A stretch of 64,000 nucleotides of DNA from Phaeotremella fagi (lineage: Eukaryota; Basidiomycota; Tremellomycetes; Tremellales; Phaeotremellaceae), in contig BCHU01000001.1 in assembly GCA_001599715.1 (NCBI GenBank), positions 600,919-664,918 on the forward strand, read 5' to 3'. The position numbers and the translations under genes were made by a program. The notes below the pieces were generated by a model. The model was given only the letters and a program-made list of their open reading frames with translations. It had not been told where the DNA came from and did no database searches. Shown here in pieces: positions 47,777-59,724 of the stretch; within the stretch, counting starts at the first letter, position 1, and the number at the start of each line of letters is the position of its first letter.

Positions 47777-48407
47777 TCGTACAACTATGCTCTAATATTA
47801 CAGCTTCGCGTTAACGACGCGCCAATTGAATTACAATCTAAGTAACCACTTGCAAACCAATGTTATGTTTGTTTTTCTTTGCAGTAGAGTAGAATGTAGA
47901 GCTGAGTATGAGTATATGACAATACGAGTACCAGGACGTATGTAGGAAATGCATCATCTATAGATATACAGTATATTGGTTAACATGAATGAATGCATGC
48001 ATCGAAGCTTGCAGGCTGTTATTTACTTTCTCTCCAGAACGGCATCCTCGCCTTGAACACTAACTCGCACTGACACTGACATCCATTGGTCTCGTTCCTT
48101 TCCTCCTTTTTCAACTTTCTCAAACATCTAAATTCATTCACTGTTTATCATTATCTTATTCTTATTCATTAACCATATCCATTTGTCGATTCTCTATATT
48201 ACTCTCATTCTATACCCCATCTGGAAGTTGACAACAGTCAGAAATCAGATCCGCAACATAACAACAGCGCTCAACTCTAAATTGAATTGACCATCAAGAC
48301 ATCCTTTTGATCCACAATCAATCAAAACTTCGCACGTTCAATCAATCCTCAAATCAAAACAAACACTATTCTGGCTTGATGCTATCGAACATCGTTTGAA
48401 TTAGAGG
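47777..48407. other. Intergenic region, probable 5' leader of the kelch gene
   Basis: A 631 bp gap between two genes on the same strand. The second half (48100-48400) is C/T- and A/C-rich like a fungal 5' leader. No RNA gene or gene fragment is seen. Confidence 0.4.
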
Positions 48408-51400
48408 ATGAACATGACACTCTTCAAGAGGAAAGAATCTAAAGTCGCTGATCCAAAAGAAAGGGATCCATCGGGAACTCAATCTCCAAGTGCTAGTCCA
48501 CCAGTTTCGTGAGTTGATTCGTTCTTTCATTTGATTGGGTCATCTATCATGAAAGAGAATGAGAGGGAGTTTGATATCGCAGGGTTTACCTGAGATATCA
48601 ATTTATGGGGGATCATGTTGAGAAATCAACCAGTACGCGTCGAGATCAATTCAATCATCTCAGCCCTCTTTGATATCCTGTTTGGTTGAGAAGCTACCTT
48701 CAATGAAAAGCAAGAATTTTGATCGTTTGCTGACGTTGATTTTCTTCTTCTAATTATCTCATTCCATATCCCCCTCCTGATTCCTCGTCATGTCGTTCCC
48801 ATCTCGTCGACGAAAATCATCAACTGTTGCTAGTACTGCATCTGTTATGGGAGGTGTAGGGAATGGACAACCAGCAGGAAGAAACGCTTCTGGTTCGTAT
48901 CCAATTAATGGTGGTACACCACCAATGACGAATGGTCGTAGGATGACTTCTAATCCTGTAAGCATCCGCTCGTTCTCATAGACATCAACCTAACCATCTT
49001 CTAGGTACAAGGATCACCAGCTGTTCGACCTCAACAACAAGGTTATTCAGAATCATCAAACCCTAATGATCCCAATTCTCAACATCGCCCTTCAGTTTCT
49101 TCCACAAACCCATCAGCAAGCTATCCCTGGTCCACGAGACCTATACGTCTACTTGGTCCGCAGACCTCACCACCTTCAAGTCCAATCTCACCTTTCCCAA
49201 GGTACGGTCTCTCAGTACCTGCTTTCCCATCACATTCGGGTCATATGCTGTTATTCGGTGGATTGGTTCATGAAAGTGTTAGAAATGATCTTTGGTCCAT
49301 GGATGTTAGGGATTGTACGACTTCTATGGTCAAGACTAAGGGTGACGCACCAATGCCTAGAGTCGGTCACGCTAGCGCTATTGCTGATAGGATCATGTTG
49401 GTGTGGGGAGGTGACACAAAGGTTAAACAAGATGATGCACAAGATGAGGGGTTGTATATCCTAGATCTTCGTAAGTAGATCTGGGTCTTAAGTATGGAAT
49501 CGACTTACGCTCTCACAGGTACTCAAGAATGGACTTCTGTCCCGATTAGTCCTGGTCCTGTCGGTCGTTACGGTCACGCAGTTACGATGCTTGAAACCAT
49601 GTTCTTTGTTTTCGGAGGTCAAGCAGAGGGAGCTTTCATGAATGATCTTTGGGCTTATGATATCAGGCAATGTATGTTACTTTCAAGGTTTTCCTGCTAA
49701 TTATTTCAGTACAAGGAGAACGACATGTATGGACTAAAATAGCTTATGCAAATCAACCACCACCTCGTCGAACGGGACATGTTCTTGTTTCTTATCAAGC
49801 CAAACTCTTCTTGTAAGTCTCAATTCAGGAGCGAGCTGACGGTCAGATTTGGAGGAACTGATGGTAATTATCACTATAATGATACATGGCAATACGACAT
49901 AGCTACTGGGATATGGACTGAATTATCATGTATTGGGTACATCCCTGTACCAAGAGAAGGTCATGCTGCAGCGATAGTCAACGATGTTATGTACGTTTTC
50001 GGTGGTCGTGATGTCAATGGGAAAGATCTTGGTGATCTTGCAGCTTTCAGAATCACTAGTGAGTAGTTCTTTGTGCTGGGGGAATCATGGCTGATATTTT
50101 TTAGATCAACGATGGTACATGTTCCAAAACATGGGACCTGCACCTACCGCTCGATCAGGTCATGCTCTAGTCGCTGCTCATGGGAGAGTATTTGTCATTG
50201 GTGGGGAAGCCAATGCGTCATCAGCTCAAGCTAGAGATGACCCTTCTCTGATTCATGTTCTTGATACCAGTGAGATTGAAATTAAAATTAAAAGCTGATG
50301 TCAGACAAAATCAAATATCCACCTGATGTTCAAGCTCGTCCTGCTATTGCGAAAACAGCCGATGATCCTTCGAGTCAACAAACTATTCCAGGAGACAGAA
50401 TCCAAAACGAGAAACCATCGTTCAACAATCGTGAAGTTGCTCCCGGGAAAAGTGATCCAGTCAGTGCAACACCTCAATCAGCATCACGCCAGTTACCTAC
50501 ATCCATGTCACAAGAGAGTGTGCGCGCCATGTCACCACCTGTATCCGCTCAACCATTAGCGCCTGCTATTGCTGCAGTCATTCCTAGGTCTGAATCTCAG
50601 GAATTTGCAAATCGAGCACCGGGAGCTGCACCTCAACGACCTCGTCGAGAGGGTGATGACGATTATCGTCGAGCCATGTCACCAACCAACGGAAGTTTAC
50701 CCAGCAGTCCAACTCAGAACGGATACAGGGTTACTTCTCCAACTGGTCCATCATCTCCTCCAGCTGTTTCCAAATCAGGTTTCAACAACAGTGTTCTCGA
50801 AACACGAAGTCCATCGCCCAGGTTAAGAATGGTAGAAGGTGGTGATAAACCTGCACCACCTCCTGACGCATTTTATTACGGACATAAATCACCAACCACA
50901 TCCAACGGTTTCCCTCCTCGTCCTAATTCCCTCTCAGGTTCGGCGGATCTGCTACGGGAATTGAAAACTAAAGAAGGAGAAGTCGACGCTGGTAAGAAAA
51001 GAGAAGCAACTCTGCGTGTCATCATTGGGAAAGCTGTTCAACAAGGTTTTGTTTCTGATGATATTGAAGACATGCCCACTGGTGAGGAATTGGGTGATAA
51101 CGAGGTTATTAGGAAATTGGCGGATGCGTTGGTCAGACTCAAATTGGAAAAGGCAAACATTCAAGTAAGTTCTCAAACTCAAATTTGACTAACAACCAGA
51201 ACGAACTCGTCAGTCAAATGCGTGCAGCTTCTGAAAAGACTATGGAAGCGGACAGATTACGTCGAGGTGCTCTGCAGGAAGCGGCTTTCTATCGAGCCAA
51301 AATCGAAACTCTCGAAGCTGCCTCGCCTATGGAATTAGCTCGAGTGGAGAAGGAACGAATTTCGGAATTGGAGAGACAGCTCGGTACATTGGCAGCTGAG

Positions 51401-53533
51401 CATGCCAACGTTCAGCGTGAACTCGATCGAAGTACCAACGCCGCCACTCTCAGTAAACAGTTACATTCAGCTGCCGTAGATCGGGAAAGTGAAACATTGA
51501 AACGAGCGGAGGACGCTGAAGAAGCTCATGCTAAGGTTCTGGATGAGCTTGCAGAGTTACATGCCAAGACTACTACTTCGGAAAATACAATTCGAGAACA
51601 CACCGAACGACTTATCACTCTTTCTTCATCTGCTCAACAACGTGAAGCTGAACGGGACCACTTGCAATCACAATTGGAAGAAGCGATCGCTGCTCGAGAT
51701 GAACATGTTGGTCTGGTTGATCAAGCTCAGGCAGCGATCGTCGCTGCTGGAGTCAGAAACACGGAAATGGAAACGTTGTACAACAAAGCCAACACTCGGA
51801 TATCTCAATTGGAGGAGGAACTCGCTGAAACTAAAAGTGAACTGGAAAGTCGAACGAAAGATGCGGAACTCGCTACGGGTAGATTGGCGGAGGTTGAGAA
51901 CGCTTACGCTAAATCTCGAGAGGAAGCCGATAGTCTCAGAACGGTAACGACATCGCGATTAGGTCAATTACTCGATTCGCATAAAGAGATGCGTGCAGAT
52001 GAAGGTAGAGCGACTCGTGGCCATCAAGAACAAATTCGTGCTCTGGAAGAGGAAGCTAAATCATTGAGAAAAATGTTGAAAGAAGCTGGAACTAGAGTTG
52101 ATACTGCTGAAAACGGGGTTTCAACTCATCGACAGAAAGCTAGAGAACTGGAAATTCAACATCAAGGTTTACGAACTGAAATGAGGAGTCATCGAAATAA
52201 ATTTATTAACGCTCAATCTGAATTGGCCAAGTATAAGGAACTGCATGCTGCTAAGGACAGTGAATTGAGAGATAGGGAGTTGGCTGTTACGGAGATTGAG
52301 ATGAGATGTACGATGTTGAGGAATTTACGTGAGTTCTGTTGTTGCCGCGACGACAATTTTATTGATGACGAATCGTTCTTAGTTGCCGATCATGGAATCG
52401 CTGTTAACGATAACGAATTGAACAACCCTGAATCGTCTGGATCTCGAGATCTCGAAATTGAATTGCGAGAACGTACGAGAGCTTACGAGAATGCTCAAAG
52501 GGAAGTTGAAGAATTGAGTCGAAGATGTCAAGAGTCCGAAGACAAGGTTGAATCACTTGGACGTTTGGTTGATCGAATGAAGGACACGAGATCACCCATG
52601 GATTCTTCTATGCGTTCACCTTCGCCTCAACTTGATCCTGACAGTAGGGTTGTTCAGGCTGAAAAAAGGTTGCAGGAGGCGGAACAGGTTCATAAAGAGA
52701 AGATGGCTAGTATTGAGGCGGATTATCAGTGAGTTTGGTGGTAGTTTGGGGATCGTGACGAGTGCTGATATTTGTTAGAACTGCTGTTCGTTATGTGAAG
52801 GGTACTGAGAAGATGTTGATTCGAATGAAGGTGTGTCATATAGGATCAATTTTATGGATACAGACCACTGACGACAATCAGGCCGAACTTACCAAACAAA
52901 AAGCCTCCAACCAGACCCTTCAAACTGAAATCGATTCACTTCGAGGTAGATCATCTTCAGAAGCAGGATCAAGAACTCGAGATGCGTCTGGTCGAACGAC
53001 ACCTGGATCGAACGATGTCGATCTTCAAAGAAGACACCAAACTCTTCAATCTCAACATACGACTCTTCAAGCGGAATTGACTGCTTCCAGAGATGTTCTT
53101 GCAGCTCGTGAGCGAGAAGTAGGTGTTTTGAGGACACGGGTTGAAGAGACTGAAAGAGAAGTTGAGGTTCTGAGAGAGGATTTGTTACAGGCTCAAAGAA
53201 GGATTAATACTTTGTTGGAGATGGAGGGCAGTCACGAGCAAGGTTACAGAATGAGTGATGATGAGGGTGACGATGATTTGAGAGAAGGTTCAAGTGAAGA
53301 AGCTTCAATGGCTTTTGATAAGGTATGTCAAAACTTTATTGTTGATTCAGTTTTAGTTTCTAACAGTCGCTCGATAGTTTTCTAAAGAGTTGAAACAATG
53401 GGAAAAATCACGTTCATCCCAAGATCTCAACCTCAACCATTTGAATGGGCATGAACCAGTTCTAGATGTCAAACCTGTGGTCAAAGGACATGCTCGAAAC
53501 AGTTCAGAATATAGTGGGGATTGGGTTCAGTAG
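48408..53533 (+). CDS. Kelch-repeat, coiled-coil polarity protein (Tea1/Kel1-like)
   Basis: A large cell-end/polarity-type protein. After a Ser-rich start (MNMTLFKRKESKVADPKERD) six kelch blades follow: HMLLFGGLVHESVRNDLWSM, IMLVWGGDTKV, MFFVFGGQAEGAFMNDLWAY, LFGGTDGNYHYNDTWQYDI in spirit, VMYVFGGRDVNGKDLGDL and RVFVIGGEANASSAQARDD. Then come a disordered region with RSPSP and PPR motifs, and long coiled coils from about 51190 on (ERISELERQLGTLAAEHANV, LAETKSELESRTKDAELATG, REVEELSRRCQESEDKVESL). The C-terminus ends EYSGDWVQ. This order matches S. pombe Tea1 and yeast Kel1, which mark cell ends through microtubules. The intron at 52329-52382 is 54 nt and stop-free. The first intron (48509-48832) is long, and an in-frame ATG at 48790 could start a shorter form. 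Confidence 0.9.
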
Positions 53534-53936
53534 TTGATTTTATACCTCAATAAGTTCGTTTTTGTTTGATAGTTCGTTCCATTTCTTTTCTTTCTTTTTG
53601 ACGTCGATGGAGATCGGCTTTGTTGGATTGTTTACGTTTTTGTCCCTCTCACGTTTTCTTGTTTTTTACGTTCATGTTTTTCTTTTGATATGATAATGAT
53701 ATGATGGAGTTTTAGGTATTGAATGCAAGTGAATTATTTTCTTTGATCTCGTAAAAGGAAAATCATAATCAACTTTTGTTTTGTGGCAGAGCCTCTAGCA
53801 ACGACATTCAATCATTCATCCTTCACTAAAACTCAGTACATAATACAAACTCCATCAGAAAACTCCTTTCATCCATCACCCAGAACCCATGAAAGGACAT
53901 CATAAATATGAACATCCTTCATCCCCGCCTCTCCTC
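53534..53936. other. Convergent 3' region
   Basis: T-rich 3' flank of the kelch gene meets the 3' end of the next minus-strand gene. No feature seen. Confidence 0.4.
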
Positions 53937-54485
53937 TTAGCTGGACTCTTGTTCTTTGACGGTGGTACCGAAACGAACACCACATTGTTCGAAGTGTTTG
54001 TTGATAACCATCTCCAATCGATTATCTCTAGTGAGTGTATCGCGGAGTAGATTTCTTGACCTTTGATCACTATAAACCCCAGATGTACTCATAACATGAT
54101 TGAAGGGTTCTGACCATTCTTGAACGTTCAATGGCCCTTTTGAGGGATAGGTTCCTCTGATAAAAACCCGAATACTCTGATCGTTGTGTTCTAAGATCTT
54201 TGCGAGATTGTTGATCGTCGTAGCTGTGATGAAAGAAGTTGAGAGAAAACCATTCTCATGTGGAGTTGATGCAAAAGAGATTGCTGGGAGGGGTTGCCGG
54301 GGTTGTAATCGATATCTTTGACAACGAAGGTGGTGTTGACTTCGTTTTTACTACAGGTGATAGAGCGATTTGTTAATTTTCGATTCTGAAGAGATGAAAT
54401 GAAGAGCTTACCTATCATCGTATTGCCAGCTCAAACGACCAAAATAATGCTGAATAGATTGGGTAGTAACAGTTGTGACTGACAT
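53937..54485 (-). CDS. Unrecognised paralogue, apparently frameshifted
   Basis: Function unknown. Exon 1 gives MSVTTVTTQSIQHYFGRLSW with QYDD after it, then a GTAAGC...TAG intron, then SKNEVNTTFVVKDIDYNP. From there the reading frame must change by one base, around 54290-54310, to continue LPAISFASTPHENGFLSTSF, TINNLAKILEHNDQSIRVFI, KGPLNVQEWSEPFNHVMSTS and the C-terminus VRFGTTVKEQESS. The continuation is supported by the neighbouring paralogue at 55221-55920, which has the same exon layout and the shared patterns LSWQY.DS, NEV.T.F, LP..S....P...G and EHND..I in one frame. The shift lies in a C-rich stretch, so a true one-base deletion, an assembly error or an unusual splice are all possible. 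No signal peptide or membrane span is seen. Confidence 0.6.
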
Positions 54486-55220
54486 CTTGCTTTGAATTGA
54501 GGAAATGAATTCGTTATAATAGATTTATCTGATGGTGGCGAGAAACTAGTGATATGTTGAGAAGAGGGGAATTCTCTGATAAATCGAAGCCTTAAGTATC
54601 GCAGTATATGATGAGTAAATGAGTATCGACTCGATTCAAATTGGCATTTGAAAGGAGGTAAAGAAGTCTTTCTGAAGTACCATTCATTATCTTTGACCGA
54701 CCAATTCCCGTTGGCATGACGTACAGTATTCAATCGTCTGTGAGTTCGGGAAAAAGATTTTTTACTCTCTTTTGATAAGTTCTTTTCATTCCACTTCACA
54801 ACGTAGACGTAATCTCATGCAAGTAGGAAATTTATTGTAAACCAGGAAGTAGAATATACAGCAGAGAAGCCTGTGCCCTTCTATTCAAGTGTACATACAT
54901 ATTTCACTATATTGAATGCATTCGGGAAAACATTAGATGTAAAATACTCCCTCACTCTGATTCCAATTCCTATGGTTCTCCCGTAAATGAAGGCCAGGGA
55001 GCACAACTTGCATTTTAGGGTGTTCTTTCGCAAATGTATCATGCTATACAGTATGAATGTGCGTGCAGGATGAAATTAAGATATATTTCTGTCAACTTCC
55101 AGGATACAAGTTACTGAAAGTACTGCTAATACAATTACATGTGGGAGCATTACAAAATTGAAATATAACAATTAACCGTGGTTCAAACAAAAATTATGAA
55201 GGTGAATGTCGCAACTATCC
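54486..55220. other. Gap between tandem paralogues
   Basis: A 735 bp gap between the two related genes. The 122-aa minus frame at 54431-54799 overlaps the start of the first gene in another frame and has no family features. The part at 54860-55200 is AT-rich 3' flank. Confidence 0.4.
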
Positions 55221-55920
55221 TCAACTTCCCCTCCCCTCTCCATCAACATTAAATACCTCAGAATCAATCCTGAAATGAAGAGAGCACTGTTTGAGATGTC
55301 GAGTAACGATTTTGTGAAGTGCATATGAAGATGAAAGATTCTCGTAAAGCAATTTCATCTCCTCTTCATTCCCCAAATCTCCATTTGAAATCTCCTTGAT
55401 GTCCGTCAACCAATTATCGTAAATCAAGGTACCAGACGTAAGATTCGAATACAACAATCGTCTATCTGCATCAATCTCCAACTGTCGACTGGCGATTTCC
55501 ATGATATTTTTGCACCAATTGGAATAAATCGACGGACCTTTGACATGTTTTTGTACGGATAAATGTGTTTTGATCGTTGGATCGTTGTGTTCTACGATTT
55601 TAGCGTTTAGGTTTCGTGTAGACGCGATAAGGATGTTTGAGAAGAGACGACCGTCCTGTTCAGGACGTGATAGGATTGAGAGTACTGGTAAATGTTTCCT
55701 TTCGAAAGTGTAATCTCTACCGATGAAACAGGTCGTGACTTCGTTGGAACTGATTGTCAAGCAAGAAAGAAAGAAATATTATTGTACAGTATCATCAGAA
55801 AAAAAGACAACTTCTTTTGAATGGTATTTTGATGGAAATCAACACATACCTATCGTTGTATTGCCAACTCAAGAGTCCGTGCCCGATATCAACGAATTGG
55901 GTTGTGATGGTAGCAGGCAT
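55221..55920 (-). CDS. Unrecognised protein, intact member of a tandem pair
   Basis: Function unknown. Exons 55920-55850 and 55749-55221 join at a GTATGT...CAG intron and give 199 residues: MPATITTQFVDIGHGLLSWQ, then YNDSSNEVTTCFIGRDYTFE, RKHLPVLSILSRPEQDGRLF, LNAKIVEHNDPTIKTHLSVQ, SIYSNWCKNIMEIASRQLEI and a Gly-rich end GEGRGS. The protein looks globular, mixed alpha/beta, without signal peptide, membrane span or low complexity. It is related to the minus-strand gene at 53937-54485 in sequence and in intron position, so the pair came from a tandem duplication. I recognise no domain. Two short blocks (WCKNIMEIASRQ and WLTDIKEISNGD) look like an internal repeat of about 40 residues. Confidence 0.78.
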
Positions 55921-56672
55921 CCTGTTTCTAGAATATGTACTTACGGTAGGTACAGTGACTGACAGTGTCAAGTTGGAAGCAGTAAACGTGATGCATTATG
56001 TACAACTTACTTGAAGGCTCTGTGTTGTGTATTCTAGCCAACTGTCTATGAAAAGAGGGCCTCGAAGCCTTTCTCAACCGTAGCATAAAGGAGAGTAGCG
56101 TTTTCTTGTGACGTGCTCCTTCTCTTAAAATCTGGATATCGTTATTGTTCCGTGGCAATGATTCAATCTTAAGGAAGAGGTACGTATGTAGCCAGCTGCA
56201 AGTCTTGAAACTATAGTCTGGAATGTATGAGAAGAAAAACACCTTAATCACTACATTCTCGTTAATCACTTGTTGCCTCCATAAATCGTCGTGCACCCGC
56301 CATTGGACACCAAAACCACCTCTATTCACTTACCGTGCGCCATCAATTCTTAGTCGAAAACACTGAATCAAAAAAAGGTTCTTGAAAACAACAAGTGCAC
56401 ACCCGCCTCAGTGGAGAATCCAAAAGTGTACGACGGATTCTGCGACCAGTGCCACTTAAAACTCGACAGCCGCTCTAGATTTCATTTCTGCATCTTCGCA
56501 ATTCATTCAAACTCCACTGTCACGACAAAGATACTATCTGAAACCCTAAGCTAATGTTACAACGTTTGAACGGAATCAACCCTGAGAAAAAGCGAAAATA
56601 ACAACCAAGAGAATGAGCAAGAAAAAAAAACATATCTAAGCTACTGCAGTATCGAGAGAGAAACCTTTCATT
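55921..56672. other. Intergenic region
   Basis: Upstream region of the 55221-55920 gene and 3' flank of the RING gene. The 133-aa minus frame at 55928-56329 has no family features and lies where a promoter or leader is expected. Confidence 0.35.
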
Positions 56673-59167
56673 TTAAACAACTTCTTTCCATCCTTTCTTT
56701 TCGTCAGATTTCGATTCGTTATTCGTTTGATTTTCAGCTTCAGTCTCAATTGGTGGATGTTGACTGATTGATTCATCTTCAGTTTTGGTAACTTCCGTTC
56801 GCGGTACGATTTCTTGATGTTCAACTTCGACCTTGTCCTCTTGTTTACTAACACCATCGTGATCGTGATTATGACCGTGACCATTTCCGACTTCCTCAGC
56901 TAGAACGAATTGAGGTCTTTCAACCTGATCATCAACGTCGTTATCGACATCATCCTCAACTCCATCAGGTCGTAAACCGTCCAACATCCTTTCAGCACCG
57001 TCCGGTAAAGTAGGAGCGAGAGAAGGAACTCTACGTAAAGTGTGATGCGAATGGACGCTCCTGATAGAAGGTGCTCGGGAAGTTTGATTGGGTTTGGTCG
57101 TAGTTGGTAAAGCCAATCTCAACAATGACGTGTAAGGTTGACGACAGACTGGACAGAACCATCCCTTGGCCTTCTTCTTTCTTCGACCAGTCGCCGTTGT
57201 AGCTGGAGCGGGTGCCGGTGGAGCTGGTGGAGCTGCTACACCATTCGTTTCGGTTTCTCCAGTAGCGTTGGTCGCTGTAGTTTCCTCTCTACGTCCTACT
57301 TTACCACCCGCACCGAATTCTACCATACCCACAGCACATTCTCGACAGACAACTAAATGTCTGCAAGGCAAGAGTACAACGTCACGAGGTGACGTTAAGC
57401 AAACAATACATTCGTTCGGTGTTGAGGCGTATGGATCGATAGCGGGTTCAGTTCCACTCGTAGCTGGAGGATAGGTGGTTTCTGGTGTACTCTGAGTTGC
57501 GTTTGTTGATGAAAGACCGTAAATCTCTTTCAATAGGAAAGTATGGGCACCAATCTAGTTTAGGCAAAGGGTCAGCAAGAGAACAAATAGTCTTGTGAAT
57601 TACATACAATAGCTTCACGTCTGACGACTTTCACTACCCAAACTCGTTTACCACCTTGATTTGGACCTGCAGTCGAACCTGCATCCGGCACCCACATTCC
57701 ATTGATAAGAATATGGGTGAGTTGGGCGTTACGACGTTTTAAGGGTTGACCTAAAACAGACCACCTATCAGCACCAAAAATGACAAGCATCCGTATGGCA
57801 TACCTTCAGATCCCACAGCCTCGATCTTGATCAAAACTCTTAAACCCTTTTCAACCTCTTTAACCTCGTCCTCCTTCTTCTCACCTTCACCTTCACCTTC
57901 AGTTCTGTTGTTCATTTCGATACCACCACTTTCCAAATCACGTTCAGCATTCCTTCTGGGGAAAATACCAAATCTTCTTGCAGTTCTTGTAACCTCGTTC
58001 TCGGCAGCTGGGGTGGATGAACCAGTCATCTCAGGGATAGCAGCTAAATCAGGTTGAGTGGAACTGTTGAGATTCAAATTGCCAACACCTTGATCTAAAC
58101 TTGATCGATTTGTATCTTCAGAATTCATTTCACGGGAGGCGTTACCAGCGACTAGAGCTGCTGATTTACCATCTTCATCGTCATCGATAGCGTTCTCTGG
58201 AACTGATAGTGGTGCGATAGCGGAGGATAGATCAAGAGCTGATTCGACAGGTAAAGTGAATAGCTGATTGAAAGCTCCAGGATGGATACCTGAATAAACG
58301 ATTTTAGGTGACTCGGCGATCGATTCAGATCCGTCAGTCGATGTGATTGGGGTTGGGTAAATCGAAACAGTCACATTAACGAGTGGTGCTGTAGCGTCAT
58401 AGTTGAATTTCAAGAGATGAAGAGGTGGTGGTTGAACAGTTGCAGTTGATCCTGCTCTAGCAGAGGTACTTGAGGGTACAATCTCGGGCTCAGCCCCAGC
58501 ATCGGCCGAGAGTGGATCAGTAGCGGATGGTGACGATACTGTTGCAGATGTGGTAGAAGGAGTCTCTACTGGTTGTAAAAGTAATGTTGGTCTTTTCAGA
58601 TTGACCAAAGCTTGAAGTGTTGTAGTAGCGTGTAATCCCTAACGACGAATCAGTCTTCAAACGTTCATTCTATTTATAAATTGATGACCATTTCAATCCG
58701 ATCTTCATTCGAAAGCAATCCCAGAAAATTCTGATGTAAAAAGGTGAAAAAACATACCTCTTCAGATTTAGCACGTTCAACCCAACCTTTAACAACGTCA
58801 ACTCCAACTTTACCAGCATCAGCATGACCACTCTCCGTCCAACCAGGTTCATCATCTTCGCCTACATCAGGACCAAAAATAGTTTCACGTCTTCGAATTT
58901 TTTGATCATCTTTATGTTCGTTGTTACTGTTCTGTTGACGTGCTGCGTCAACCACTAAAGTTTGTTGGATTGGGTTAGGGTTTGGATTCGAGACTGAGAA
59001 TCTTGATGTTGGGAGGAGGGAGGGTGCTCTCAATCTTGAAGTTCGGGAGAACGGTCCGGAACTGTGAAATGGTGGTGTTAGTTTATGTTGGTGAAAGTGT
59101 TGTACGGTTTGAGTACTCACTATGCGTTGGTATACCAATTGGAGATGGAACCCATTTGAGCAGCCAT
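56673..59167 (-). CDS. MGRN1: RING E3 ubiquitin ligase, mahogunin (MGRN1/RNF157) type
   Basis: The N-terminal half is the MGRN1-type domain: LVNLKRPTLLLQPVE, LHLLKFNYDATAPLVNVTVS, the strand block KIVYSGIHPGAFNQLFTLPV, then LRVLIKIEAV and the linker LLKEIYGLSST just before the RING. The RING reads NECIVCLTSPRDVVLLPCRH, LVVCRECAVGM, then a roughly 55-residue low-complexity insert rich in Thr/Ala/Pro and a basic GRRKKKAKGW, then FCPVCRQPY. The zinc ligands are C-x2-C, C-x-H, C-x2-C and the late C-x2-C. The tail is acidic/disordered, ending KKGWKEVV. The start is MAAQMGSISNWYTNA; an internal Met gives MGSISNW, a possible N-myristoylation site like that of the animal proteins. Four to five introns were read. 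It is an E3 that should work with E2s of the UBE2D/E type. Confidence 0.9.
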
Positions 59168-59724
59168 TTTGGAAAGAGACAGAAAGAAGTGAAAGGAGAC
59201 GAAGGCGGTGGCAACGGGGTTGGATGATAAGTTCGAGTGCTGGTTGGTTGTTGCACTTGTTATATGTCGTTGCTTTTGAGAAGGAATGAGATAGGAATGG
59301 AAATAGAGATAAGTATAAAGACAGAGAGATGAATGTGAGAAATGGAAATGGATTAAACGAGAATGAATGAATGGATGAATGGATCGATCGAAGATAAGGA
59401 GAAAAGGAAGAAAAAGCAAGAGACAGAGACAACCAGTGGATATACTAAATGTATGGTTCGATTGTCATCAAGGCGTGGGAGGAGAGGAATATCCAAGGCA
59501 CGGTTTAGACTCGCTTCAGTTTGATGGCCGTGTGGCGTCCCACAGATGTTACGGTGAATGCTGGCTACCTCTAATTTGATTATTCAGATATCTAGGTATA
59601 TGTAAGATATCAAGATGAGACGACACCGCTTTACATGTATAATATAGTATAGCAGGAAAAGATAATACAACACAGATGATACGTCATGACATGATAAATC
59701 CCTCAACACCACCACCACACACCT
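59168..59724. other. Intergenic region
   Basis: Upstream region of the RING gene and 3' flank of the EAF gene. The sequence 59230-59420 is purine-rich on the plus strand (AGAGA and GAATG repeats), so CT-rich on the coding strand, as for a leader or promoter. No gene seen. Confidence 0.4.

Noticed and set aside
55928..56329. 133-aa minus-strand frame
   Set aside because: It overlaps the upstream region of the paralogue gene, has no motif and no splice support.
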